The notes below the pieces were generated by a model. That model was not told the origin of the DNA, did not search any database, and worked only from the letters and a program-made list of their open reading frames with translations. Made by a program: the position numbers and the translations under genes. A DNA stretch of 64,000 nt from Epiperipatus broadwayi. Lineage: Eukaryota > Onychophora > Udeonychophora > Euonychophora > Peripatidae. Location of the stretch: NCBI GenBank assembly GCA_028023455.1, contig JAQFVV010000513.1, forward strand, positions 310,001 through 374,000. The letters run 5' to 3'. This document shows positions 1-11,238 of the stretch, piece after piece. Position 1 is the first letter of the stretch, and each line of letters begins with the position of its first letter.

Positions 1-1632
1 AAAGTATAACTGTGAACTAGCAAGGAAAGCTGTAGAAGAGAATAAAACTCTCAAAAGTGTAAAACAACATTTTCATATTGGTAGGAAATTTATATATGCA
101 ATAAGAAAAAAAAGATGGAATATTACTAAAAAGAGATACAATATCACGAAATGGGTAAAAAAGTTCAATCAAGAATTATATAGTAATAAAGAACAAGTAC
201 TTCCTACATCTATTATATCTTCTGAATTGTCTAGAATTTTAAATGAAGAAGTGTGACATGCAATTAAATTTATGAAGAAAGGAAAAGCTCCAGGTAATGA
301 TGGAATTATAATTGATATATTAAAAGAAGCAGATGAAGAAATAGAATTTTTTTTAGCAAAGTTATATACCAAATGTCTAAATAATAAATGTACCAGATGA
401 TTGTAAAAATGCAGTATTAATATTTTAAATTTTTACCAAGATAATTACAATTCATAAACAGAGAACATTGAATTTTTACCAGCCAAGAGAACAAGTTGGA
501 TTTAAAAGTGGTTTTAGTACAGTAGATTATATACAAATATTGAGAGAAGTTATAGATAAGACAAATGAATATGAGTTATCATTATGCTTTGGATTTTTAG
601 TTTATGAAAAGGCATTTGATTCTGTAAACATTTCTTCAGTAATTAAAGCATTGAACCTTCAAAGTATAGAGCCAGGATATTGTCATATTTTAAAGAATAT
701 TTATAAAAATGCAACAGCAACAATTAGATTACATAATGATACTAGGAAAAATAGTATTGAGATGGGTGTAAGATAGGGTGACTTCATATCTCCAAAACCT
801 TTTACAGCAGTGCTGCAAGAAATATTTTGTGGATTAAAATGGGAAGCTAAAGGAGTGAAAGTAATTGGAGATTATTTAAGTCATTTATATTTTGCAGATG
901 ATGTAGTTGTTTTTGCAAATAATGCTTTAGAGCTACAGAAATGTTACAGGACTTATCAGATGAAAATAGAAAAGTAGGACTAAAGATAAATGTTAAAAAC
1001 ACTAAAGTAATGTTTAATGGATTGTCTCAAAATATGGAAATAAAGATTAATTATGATGAGTTAGAAGAAGTTAACAGCTACAAATACCTTGGTCAGATTA
1101 TTAATACATATGGAAACATAATAAATGAAATTAATCATAGAACTAAACTAGGTTGGAGTACCTTTGGTAGAAATAACTTGATACTAAAAGGAAATATGCC
1201 TATGTGTTTGAAAAGGAAGGTTTTAATAAATGTGTTTTACCAGTTCTTACTTATGGGTCTGAGCTTTGGACACTTAATAGAAAAGCAATACAGAGACTTC
1301 AGACGACTCAAAGAAGTATGGAAAAATGCATGTTGGGAATAACAATAAGTGATCGAAAATGCAATATATGGGTAAGAGAACAAACAGGTGTTACTGACTT
1401 CATTGAAAAAAATAAAAGACTGTAATGTACTTGGGCAGGACATATTGCTAGAAGAGATGATAGTAGATGGACAATTTAAATATTATAAAGAGACTACATT
1501 TTTAGATGGATGGATGAAATAAGAAAGTGTGCAGAAATGATGTGGAGAAGAGACGCTAAACTTTGGAGAAGATAGATTGAACTTGGAGAAATCTTCATCC
1601 TGCAGTGGATTGATAATTGTTGTTGATATATT
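1..1632 (+). pseudogene. RTE-like non-LTR retrotransposon, reverse transcriptase part (decayed, cut by window start)
   Basis: This encodes the reverse transcriptase half of an endonuclease/RT retrotransposon protein. The pieces run in order over three frames. KAPGNDGI (about 285-310) is the entry motif of the RT domain. VYEKAFDS (about 600-625) is the first catalytic block. GVR-stop-GD near 775 is a C-to-T nonsense change in the usual GVRQGD. YFADDVVVF (about 888-915) keeps the catalytic FADD. NSYKYLGQIIN follows near 1075-1105. The C-terminal part has TYGSELWTL, the RQTGVTD-type motif at about 1380 and the beginning of the HIARRDD region. Frame changes near 930 and 1210-1240, plus stops, make it non-functional. 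The 3' UTR runs to about 1630 and has the typical pair of conserved blocks (aacttggaga, catcctgcag). The endonuclease half would lie left of the window. The same family recurs at least seven times in this window. The clade (RTE) is inferred from motif style. Confidence 0.85.
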
Positions 1633-2344
1633 TTTTAGTAATTTTATTCTATATTGCGGGTCTGCAATGAATTTTTTCTAAGTACGTGTATTTCAATATG
1701 TGTTAAAAAGAACAGATTATGGAATGAACATTTTACTATTTTTAGTGAATTTTATATCCATGCCATATATTGGAACTAAATAAAACAGATGTGGAGTATT
1801 TCTGTAAATGTATTTAACCTTAACAAAGTTGTTGAAGTGATTCTGAAACCTAGAAGATAAATAATTAGTTTGATTACTTAATCATCTTATAGTTTTAATT
1901 TGAAATATTTTTTAAAAAATATATTATAATTTATCCTTTTTTTAAAAAAATGGTTTGGTTTTATAAAATAACTTAATATCGTTTTATAACGATATTTAAA
2001 AACTTTAAAGGAAGAAGCTGTAAACTTTGTTTTCCTATTATAATTAATGTTTGTTTTTTAAGTTTAAATTTGTTAGATATTTTTAAAAAATTATATATAT
2101 ATTTAAAACTAGTATTGGGGAAAAATATGTTTTGCAGTTGTAAATATTTTTAAAAAAATAAAAATTACCAGCAAAACACAATAAAACATAACCTCGCAAA
2201 AGAATCTTTGTCGATACAGCAAGCATGAGTTTGTGCTATATATAACAAGTTTAACTCGAATTTTATTGAAGATATGCAAATTTTCATTGATATATTAAAC
2301 AACCTCCATACTTCCCCATTCTTTTTAAATTCATATAAATAAAG
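1633..2344. other. AT-rich intergenic stretch, no gene seen
   Basis: Low-complexity A/T-rich DNA with short A and T runs. I see no open frame, RNA gene or repeat that matches elsewhere in the window. Confidence 0.6.
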
Positions 2345-2440
2345 ATACAATAAAAGACAAATGACCCCCAAGATGCATTTCGTGCTGAACCACTACTCAT
2401 CAGTTGGTCCAGATCACTATCCCCCATGTATATCTCTATT
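2345..2440 (-). mobile_element. PAL-B foldback element, partial left arm
   Basis: A fragment of the palindromic family seen in full at 16018-16425 and 57936-58365. It retains the segment containing the antisense hammerhead-like core and loses the outer tRNA-like end. This is the best-preserved ribozyme core of the family. Confidence 0.7.
2361..2416 (-). ncRNA. hammerhead ribozyme-like motif (PAL-B family, best core)
   Basis: Read on the minus strand. The upstream stem I strand ends in GATC, TGGA, CCAA. Then come CTGATGA (2397-2403), a 15-nt stem II region (GTAGTG GTT CAGCAC), GAAA (2378-2381), TGCAT, C, and the second stem I strand TTGG, G, GGTC. CCAA pairs with TTGG and GATC with GGTC around an internal loop, the architecture of type I hammerheads. 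A-TGC-A-T is a self-complementary stem III, as in hammerheads that act as dimers. Stem II has two mismatched positions here, but the sister copy at 58200 has GTGCTG, which pairs perfectly with the CAGCAC of this copy. Cleavage would fall after the C. Known family features: CUGANGA, GAAA and UH at the cut site. Activity is untested. Confidence 0.55.
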
Positions 2441-2469
2441 ATATGAAGAGTATTTATCTATAGTAAATT

Positions 2470-2721
2470 GTTACATTTTTAATTACCATTGTCAAACTCA
2501 CTCCACTTAACAACTTTGACAACATTCACCTCAGATAAATACAATAATGATTAGTACTAATCATTTTCTAAACTAGAGATTATCTCAAAGTTTATATCTG
2601 TGCTAAAGATAACCTCTAGTTTAGAACATGATTAGTAATAATCATTATTGTATTTATCTGAGGTGGATGGTATCAAAGTTGTGAGTGGAGTGAGTTTGAA
2701 AATGGTAAATAAAATGTAGCA
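2470..2721. mobile_element. palindromic MITE-like element (about 250 bp, arms of about 110 bp)
   Basis: A nearly complete inverted repeat. The left arm contains tcaaactcactccac, cctcagataaatacaat, aatgattagtactaatcat and ctaaactagaga. The right arm has the reverse complement of each in mirrored order (ctctagtttag, aatcattattgtattt, atctgaggtgga, gtggagtgagtttgaa). The loop is about 20 bp near 2588-2607. It has no coding capacity, no hammerhead core and no tRNA boxes. I found no second copy in the window. Confidence 0.75.
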
Positions 2722-4091
2722 AATTTTCATTTAATTGTATTTATTTAAAGCAAAATCAAGTAGTTTTGGTTCTCTATGATATCCATATTGGAATAAATAA
2801 GATTGCAACATTAGTAGTTATGAAATTTTATATCTATGCAATTGACTCAGTGATAAAGAGATAGACTATGCAATATGACAATTTTATAGTCAAATTGAAC
2901 TAAACATTCAATTATTTTTTATAGAATTTTATACTTCTGAATTTCAAAATAATAATTCTCTTTCTAACAATATACATATATATATATATATATTTAAAAA
3001 TTCTGTAGCTGCATTATTCCTTAAGTAAAACTTTATTTATTATGCACAATTTTATTCATATTGTATGATTTAACAAATTTTTTTTACAAAAAAAAAATAC
3101 TCACGTTTTAAATTTAAAAAAAATTCTGTCTTTTCATATAGGTAAATTGTGGTCTAACTATAAGCAAAGAGAGAAATGAGGAAGACATTACAAGGCAATT
3201 CATCTCATGATAGATTTAATAATTCTTCCAATGTATTGATAGATTTATGATCCATCTTAAATATGCTTTATCGTATATGAGTGGTCAGTAAATTAATGTC
3301 AAATAAATACTTTATTTAGCTTAATGTGTCAAGAAAGCAGTAATATTTCAGAATAAGTTTTTTATTTGGTTTTAGTTATAGCGATTGTATTTTTATTACT
3401 ATACATGAAGCATTTTAAAGTTGCTTAATTTTACAATAAAATTACAATTCAGTATTTAGACATATGTAACATGATATAAATATAAAGTTAGTTATTAATG
3501 GTCAGATTTGAATTAAATTATTTAAAATAATTTTTGTAGTTTTTAATGTGAATAAACAATTTTTTATATGTTTAATTTGCAGAATACTTATATAAATTTA
3601 TGTATATTCTAACTCTGAAGAAGACTTTTAAACAATCGAAATTATCAACTATTTTTGAAAGTTTGGAATAATAAAATATTGTATTTGTGTTATGTAAAAT
3701 GCATAGAAGAGCATGCAAATATTGTTTGTTTATATTAGTAATTATTATTAAACTAAAAATATATGTTGACAAAGTCTTTTTTTTTTTTTTTTAGCAATGC
3801 AACACGTTTTAAAAATAATTTTTACATATAGGATTTTTTTTATTGATAATGTGGTGATTAAACTTGGTTTTATATTTTATGACATTTGTATAATTAAATA
3901 CTGCCAGTTAGTCTCTGCATTTCAATTAGAAAATAGTTCAGTGTTGTCTACTGCCTAATTTCAATCTTCCTTCATTTTTCTATTGTTTTTTTCAATGCAA
4001 AATTTTTTTTTTGAATATACATAGTATTACTATGTAATGTTTTGTTTTGTAGAATTGGCTTGCAGAAACATGTGTTTATTTAAGTAAATAT
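2722..4091. other. AT-rich intergenic stretch
   Basis: Contains a short (AT)n run at about 2973-2992 and several poly-T/poly-A runs (3068-3101, 3777-3793). No gene or RNA supported. Confidence 0.6.
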
Positions 4092-4215
4092 ATGGAATTG
4101 AACTTAGGATTTTTTCAGTGTATATTCATCCTCCACTCCATCTTAACCAACCAACACATGACCACATACATGTGAAAAAGATAGATTATCACAATATATG
4201 TATTTTGCGCAGAAT
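4092..4215 (-). mobile_element. PAL-B foldback element, outer left-arm fragment
   Basis: Carries the outer end of the family (gaattgaactta, the B-box-like region), the ctccactccatctta block, acatgaccacatacatgtg, and the beginning of the ribozyme strand (atatatgtatttt, gcgcaga). The hammerhead core beyond this is lost. Truncated copy. Confidence 0.55.
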
Positions 4216-4334
4216 TACAAGCAATTTTCAGCAGCTAATATTATCTGAAAGCATTTCTTTAATAAACAAATTTTATAAAAAAATTATTTAATAGTAACAT
4301 AAACAAATTTATTATGTATATTATTACATTCAAA

Positions 4335-5070
4335 TTAATAAGATCATATATCATCATCATCATTATTTTCAGCTATATTTTATCCACTACAGGATAAATG
4401 TCTCTTCAAGTTTAATTCATTTCTCCCAATCTATAATCTCTCTACTCATTGCATCAACAAACTTTTTCTTATTTCATTCATCTATCTTATTTATAGTATT
4501 TTACTATGTCTTTTACAACCTCTTGGAATTCAGTTTAAAACACCAACTATCCATTTATTAATATTGTTCAGACCAGCTCCATTTAATTTCTTTATTTTTC
4601 AATAATGTCGATGATACCTCTTTGTTCTCTCGCTCAAGTATTTCACTTTTGATCTCTTGGTATTTCCAATATATATCTCCACATTTTTCACTGAATGATC
4701 TGAAGTCTATTGCTCTTTTGTTAAGTGTTCACATCTTAGATCCATAAGTAAAATCTGGTAAAACACATTTATTAAAAACCTCCATACAGTAGTGCCACTC
4801 AGTGCCAACCAGAGTAATCAATGGATGCTATATATATATATTTTAAAATTATTTCTAGCAAAAATAATTCAGATTTAATTCTGTGATTAATTTTATCTAC
4901 TACATTTTCATTTTTATTAATAATCTGAACAAGGATATTTATGGTTTCTAATTTCTTCTAATTTATAATTATCATTCTCTTTTTTATTTTTTTTATTTTT
5001 TCTGGAATAAAAAAAAAAAACCATTGAACATTAGTCAGTCTTATTACTTTTAACCGATAATTTTGTTGGA
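4335..5070 (-). pseudogene. RTE-like retrotransposon 3' end fragment
   Basis: Antisense copy of the same family as 1-1632. From left to right it has a catcatcatcat tail, the 3' UTR block (ccactacaggataaatgtctc), the C-terminal coding region including the complement of the block that marks the end of RT, and then poorly preserved RT to about 5070. It is interrupted near 4771 by a PAL-A piece and has a run of ten or more A around 5009. No usable reading frame remains. Confidence 0.7.
4771..4826. mobile_element. PAL-A foldback element, terminal fragment
   Basis: About 55 bp matching the arm of the PAL-A family (ctccatacagtagtgccac, tcagtgccaaccagag, taatcaatggatgc), embedded in the antisense RTE fragment. 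The remainder of the element is absent; an (AT)n run follows directly. Confidence 0.65.
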
Positions 5071-5654
5071 ATTTTTGAAATATTAAAGATAAACTATTAG
5101 TTTGTCTCTGATGATCTTTTTTATTATCAAATTTTAATCTATAGTACAATACCAATATTATAATTCTCTGTACACGAAAGTAAGTTTTATAAAGTTGCTC
5201 TTTAAATACACTCAGTATATGTTAATATTTGTTATTTAAGTTCATTCAATTACCATATAACTTTTGCAGAAACAAACTATTCAATTGTTTATTTACTTAC
5301 TTTCTTTTATTTTATATGGAAATTGATAAAGTGGATAATTATTCCAAATTATACTCTTTTGTTATGATTTGCTGTATGTCTTATCTGATTGATTTAGAAA
5401 TAAATTTTATTTTCACCACACTTTCTCTCTATGTTTTATTCTAATTGTCAAATACTCATAAAAATCTTTTTTTAAGATATCAACGTATTTTTAACTATTT
5501 TCCATTCTCTAATATATACTTTATAATCATCTTTCTTTTTGAAAATATGACTAATCCAGTCCCCCCCACACACACACACACATTTTTCAGTTAGACATAT
5601 ATTGCTTAAATATACATTTTATTAGTTTTCATATTTAATAATTTTAATTATTCT
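5071..5654. other. AT-rich spacer between two antisense RTE fragments
   Basis: No gene seen. Contains a short C run followed by (CA)n near 5563-5582. It may be decayed RTE sequence or later insertion, as the two flanking RTE pieces have the same orientation. Confidence 0.45.
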
Positions 5655-8460
5655 CTTTATCTTTATTCATTTTATCTTGGAATTCAGTTTAAGATTTCAA
5701 TTGTCCATCTATTATTATCTCTTCTAGCAATATGTCCATCCTTACTTCACTTCAGTATTTTAATTCTTTCAATGATGTTAGTAACATATGTTTGTTCTCT
5801 TACCCATCTATTGCATTTTCAATCTCTTCTTGTTACTCTTAACATGTGTCTCTTCACACTTTTTTGAGTGGACTGAAGTCTTTATATTGCTTTTCTATTA
5901 AGTGTCCAAGTCTCAGATTTATAAGTAAGTACTGGTAAAACATGTTTCTTAAAAACCTTCACTTTCAAACACATAGGCATATTTCCTTTTAATATTAAGT
6001 TATTTCTATCAAAAGCACTCCTACCAAGTTTAATTCTATGATTAATTTCTGCCATTTTGTTTCCATCTGTAATAAGAATATGTCCAAGGTATTTCTAGTT
6101 TTTAACTTCTTCTAACTCAATACAATCTTTATTTCCATCTTTTGAAAAAATTCATTGAACATTACTTTAGTCTTTTTAACATTTATGTTTAGTTTTACTT
6201 TCATAATTTCATCTGATAACTCTTTAAACAATTTCTGAAGCTATGAAACATTATTTTCAAAAACAACTGCATCATTTGCAAAATGTAAATGAATTAAATA
6301 ATCTCCATTTACTTTTACTCCTTTAACTTCCCATTTTAACACACAAAATACTTTTTGCAACACTGCTGTAAAAAGTTTTGGAGATATGGAGTCACTCTGT
6401 CATACACCCATCTCAATGTTAACTTTCCTAGTATCATTATGTGATCTAATTTTTGCTGTTGCATTTTTATAAATATTCTTCAGAATATGACAATATCCTG
6501 GGTCTAGACCTTGATGATTTAATGCTTTAATCACTGAAGAAATGCTTATAGAATCAAATGCCTTTTCATAATCTGCAAATCCAAAGCTTAATGGCAACTC
6601 ATATTCATTGGTCTTTTCTATAACTTCTCTCCCATACTTGGATATGATCTACTGTACTAAAACCATTTTTAAATCCAACTTGTTCTTATGGTTGGTTGAA
6701 TTCCAATGTTCTCTGTAGATGAGTTGTAATTATCTTGGTAAACATTTTGTATAAAACTGATAAAAGACTTGTAGGACTGTAATTTTTAATATCTTTTTTA
6801 TCACCTCTTTAAACTATCAATATTAATACTGCATTCTTTCAATCATGTGATATATCTTTAACATTTAGACATTTGGTATATAACTTTATCAAATTTTTTT
6901 TATTTCTTCATCTGTTTTTTTGTTTTTTTTTGATATATCAATCATTATTCAATCATTACCTAGAGCTTTTCCCATCTTCATAAATTTAATTGTATTTTTC
7001 ATTTCCCATCTTCATAAATTTAATTGTATTTTTTAATTCTTCATTTAAGTCCTGCCCAATTCAAAAGATATAATAGATGTAGGAGATACTTGTTCTGTAT
7101 TGCTATATAATTCTTGGATAGAACTCTTCTACCCATTTCATGATGTTATCTCCCTTTTTAGTAATAGTTTAGAATTTTTGTCTTCTTGAAGATATATTTC
7201 CTAACAATTCTAAAATGTTATTTTACACTCTTGAGACTTGTATTCTCTTTTGCAGCATTCCTTGCTAATTCAAAATTATAATCTTTTTTGCACTGTTTTA
7301 CAAAATTCGAGATATTCAGTCCTTCTTAATGCATCATTGTTATATATCTTTATATTTCTTCTTTTTTTTTTTTTTTTACAAATTCTCTAGTCTCAGTAGA
7401 AATTTTATTGGTCAATTGCTGCTTTTTTCTACCAGCTATCTTTGATGCAGTTTTTAAAATGTATCAGTTATTTTCCTATTCATTTCATTCTAATACGAAT
7501 CATGTTCAAAATCTAACTATTACTTGAAAAAAATTTTCAACTTCTAATTTAAATTCATTAGAATGTCTCTGAAAATTAAGAATATCAACTGTAAATATTG
7601 TTTTTCTAATAATTTTTGTCTCCCTAGTTTTGCATTAACTCATATCTTACATCTTACTAATCAATCATTGCTTCCTGTGTTAAATTTATTATGGATATTA
7701 CAATCTTGAAATATGTATTTTCTGTTAGTCAATATATAACTCAATTTTACTGTACCTTTTTTAAACCTTCCATGTCCATTTTCCTTTAATATTTTTTTAA
7801 AAATAAATAAATCATAATATAAAGTTTTCCTTATTTCTGAAAGCTCCACTAGTCTATGTACTCTCTCATTTCTATTATCATACTGAAATTTACCTACAGT
7901 ACTTTCATATTTTTTTTATTTACTAATTCTAACATTAAGTCTCTCATAATAATTTTAAATTAGTGTTTAGTCTGATCAAAAGCCTTTTGTACATCCATAT
8001 AAAAATCTTTTAATATTTCATCATTAAGAGATCTTGTTGAGCATAAACCTGAATTATCTACATTTGGTATTTACTATTAAGTGGAATAATTAATCTTGCC
8101 TCTTTGTCCGATGCACCATCACTCTCCATAATGTTGTTTTTCTATTTATAATGAATCCTACTCTACTTATATTTCCAATATTTATGCCTTTATATTAGAG
8201 TATATGTTCAGTTTTTAAATCAATTGCTTCTTCATCTTTTCTTCCAACTTCACGAAGTTCAATAATGCTTTATTTGCTGTGAGACAATTTTTGCAATCTT
8301 TTTTCACTTGAACATGGTCTGAAGATGTACATACCTAGGTAAAAGGGCATCATCAAATGGCAGTTTGGGTCCATAATTGGGGATTATTAACACCCTCTCC
8401 CTTCGCCTACCAACTGCTGCCTCGGCTGGTGACTTTACAACCTCTTGGAATAAGATTTAT
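5655..8460 (-). pseudogene. RTE-like retrotransposon, near full-length coding region (endonuclease + RT), decayed
   Basis: The longest RTE copy, antisense. Read on the minus strand, the 5' part (about 8440-7600) has an AP-endonuclease-like domain with GFIINRKTT, then QVYAQQD and FYMDVQKAFDQT (8090-7970), which match the family pattern of a conserved VYAP motif followed by a short helix. The RT domain follows: YEKAFDS at about 6570-6540, GV-stop-QSDSISPKLFTA near 6400-6340, and the catalytic box near 6275 reads FAND instead of FADD, a lost metal-binding aspartate. The C-terminal region ends near 5655, where the 3' UTR is truncated. Multiple stops and frame changes rule out function. The endonuclease assignment rests on short motifs and agreement with the copy at 57380. 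Confidence 0.8.
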
Positions 8461-9463
8461 AATTTATTTTTGTCTGCCATAATTGTATATATCTTCTATT
8501 AGAAAAAAAAAGTTCATTCACACACACATTCATTCACCTTATCAGGCAACTGAGGAAAAAAAAAACCCATGGTGTTTCTAAACTCGGAGGTAAAAGCCAA
8601 TAAATTTACCATGCTGGCTAATGCATGTTGGTAGGCAGCCCATCCATGTTCCTATATTATATGAATAATCACATAGTAATAACAGCTGCAACGAGAAGAA
8701 TGTATAGAGTGGACATTAGAAATTTGCCCTTCTCCATTCTTTTAAACCTCCAAGAGAAATCAAAGAGTCTTCTTTCAGTTAACAGCAAATTCCTTTCTAC
8801 AATCAAACTATATACAATATATATAATAATTTCTCATCATTAGTTGAAAGCACTGCTTGAGAAGCACATAGGGATGTAATAAGTTATAGGCTATCCTAAA
8901 AACAGTAATTGATTTTAAAAATTTTAATAACTCTCTTAATTTAAAAATCTCTGTTAGCTATAAATTACGACATGCAGAGAATATTATTTGCGTTAGATAG
9001 AAAAAAATAATAAATTCTTTATTCTCCAACTCACGGGGACTCACAGGGTGGTCTCGACTTTTTTAAAAACCTTATTTTATCCTCTTTCCTCTTTTTTCTT
9101 GTAAATTGATGTGTTTAATAAACTTTTCTCTCATTGTTTATATTTCAGCTATTGTAAGCCCCAGACATGTTATATCAAATTACAAACTGTCTGGAAAACA
9201 GTATTATTACTTATTACAGAACATTTCCTTTTTAAAATTAATTTAAGAATAGTCTCAAATTGTAAAAAAAAACTTTTTTGACATTAGTTTGAATATGTAA
9301 TACTCTTCAATTTATTACTTTACTTCTATATTTGTAAATCTTCAATCATCTGATATTAGTTGATCCTTTTTTTTTTAGAAAGTATTTATTTTCCTTATCA
9401 AGTAAAGTGGTCATTTTCTTAATAATTTAAAAACTTTTTTAGATTTTATTTACATTTAGCCAG
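8461..9463. other. unassigned stretch, possibly RTE 5' UTR and LTR-like debris
   Basis: Holds an A-run, short CA runs near 8520-8538, and a patch of more balanced composition at 8580-8650 (ccatgctggctaatgcatg). Around 9030-9060 is actcacggggactcacag. I recognise no coding sequence and no repeat partner in the window. Confidence 0.4.
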
Positions 9464-9765
9464 AAGGCACGTTATCCCGGCATACCAGCTAGTAGATAAA
9501 TCATGGTCACAAAATGAGAGACTCTCTCATCCCCCACCAGTGAAGACTGCATCATATTATTAATCTTATACCACCCATTAATCAATACTCCACCTTTAGT
9601 TAATAATATCTCGATACCATTTCCTGACTTTTAATGGATGGCTAGTTAGATTGGCTGTGGACTAATTAGCTGAAAGAAAAATTTTGTCGGATTGAGATTT
9701 GAAAAAAGGAATAAATAGCACGTGTCAAGACTATGGCATAGATGTGCAAACCACTAGGTCATAAA
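9464..9765 (-). mobile_element. SINE-like repeat with tRNA-like head (minus strand)
   Basis: Read on the minus strand, it begins near 9765 with gacctagtggtttgcac, an A-box-like segment, followed by a weak B-box-like aaatctcaatccgac near 9690-9705. A unique body then ends in gccgggataacgtgccttc at about 9470. Base composition is less AT-rich than its surroundings. Only one copy is seen here, so the SINE assignment is tentative. Confidence 0.4.
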
Positions 9766-11227
9766 GTCTATATTACTTAATGCAATCATTACAACTTCTA
9801 GGTTATATTATACATATTGATTTCTGATATTTAAAGCAATATTACTAATGAAAAGATTGTTTTAGCATTGATAAATTTTTTTTAATAACCTACCCTGGAA
9901 GCAGTGATAGCATAAATAACGATTTCTAATAAGCCTTGAAATAAGCATTGAAATTATACTTTTTTAGTAAATTGAATTTTAAATATTTTCTTTTAATAAA
10001 TGAACAAATGAAGCACAGTGTTCTTTTTTCCCCACATATATTTATGTTTGTATAACAGAAAAACAGTGCGGAAACTTTAGACTATTCAAATAAGGGGGGA
10101 TGTATTTTGAGGTAATAAGAAAAGAGCCAGAACAAAATGCCAGTGAAAGAATAAATATCAGATTCATCATTGAAAGTCTTTAAAGACTGAACGATCCCAA
10201 TACGTCATAAATTAGAAAAAAAAAGACTCTAAATTGGATTGAAAATGATTGAAAATTTATGATAATGATATAAAATAATATAACTAGTGAATAGATGAAT
10301 AAGCTGATTGTCAAATAGATTTATAATAACATAAACTTATATTATAATAGATTCATGAATTTATAAGATGCCAGTGAATCTATATGTGTTGATAAATATT
10401 TTGTTAGGCAAGAAAAATAAAATTCAGTAAATAAAAGGATTATTTTCTAATAAGTGTATAGTATGAATTATAGACTAAATATTTTAGTAATCAAGTAATT
10501 TGTGTAATAAGTAAATCAAATGATGAACTAGATTAATCATAAAGATAAATATCAACTCATTATAAATAACACAAATTTAACAGTAATGATTGCTCGATAA
10601 TATACTCTATCATATAATCATGATCTGTCTATGTCAGATTGCAATAGCAAATTCAATCTATATCTAAAGATCATTAAAAATGTGTATTCAGAAAAGGGTT
10701 AAAATACATAATCTTTCATATGATATAAAAATTATCTTTTATTTATTTTTACTATCTCTTATATTTTAAATCAAATAATGCTTTCATTATAACAATTATT
10801 TTATATATTTAAACTAAATATGAAGTATTAACCCTTATTTGATTTGTTTTCTAAAATATTACATCAATAATCAACTTAAGTTATTATATATTTGATTTAT
10901 TAATTAAATACATACCAATTAAAAAGAAAGGAAATTGAATAAAAGAATGATGTAGGATTCAATGGTTATTATTATTAGATGATACCCAACCATTCTCTTT
11001 TTATAAACACTATGCTCTTTAGCAAATCCAAAGATGCAAAGGCTCCCAATGATCAGCATGGTATTTATTATCCATTTTACTTATTCCTGCAAATATTAAC
11101 TGAGGAGAGTTTACATTCTCCCCTTCCTACATGGTCTCTACTCACAGCACATTATAGTTTCTATCAAATTTCTACAGACTGTGATGAATAGTAGATAAAA
11201 TAACAAAATCTCCCCAAAGATAAAAAA
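9766..11227. other. AT-rich intergenic stretch
   Basis: Short open frames only, none with a recognisable domain. No tandem repeat or RNA gene seen. Confidence 0.55.
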
Positions 11228-11238
11228 AAGTAGATGTT

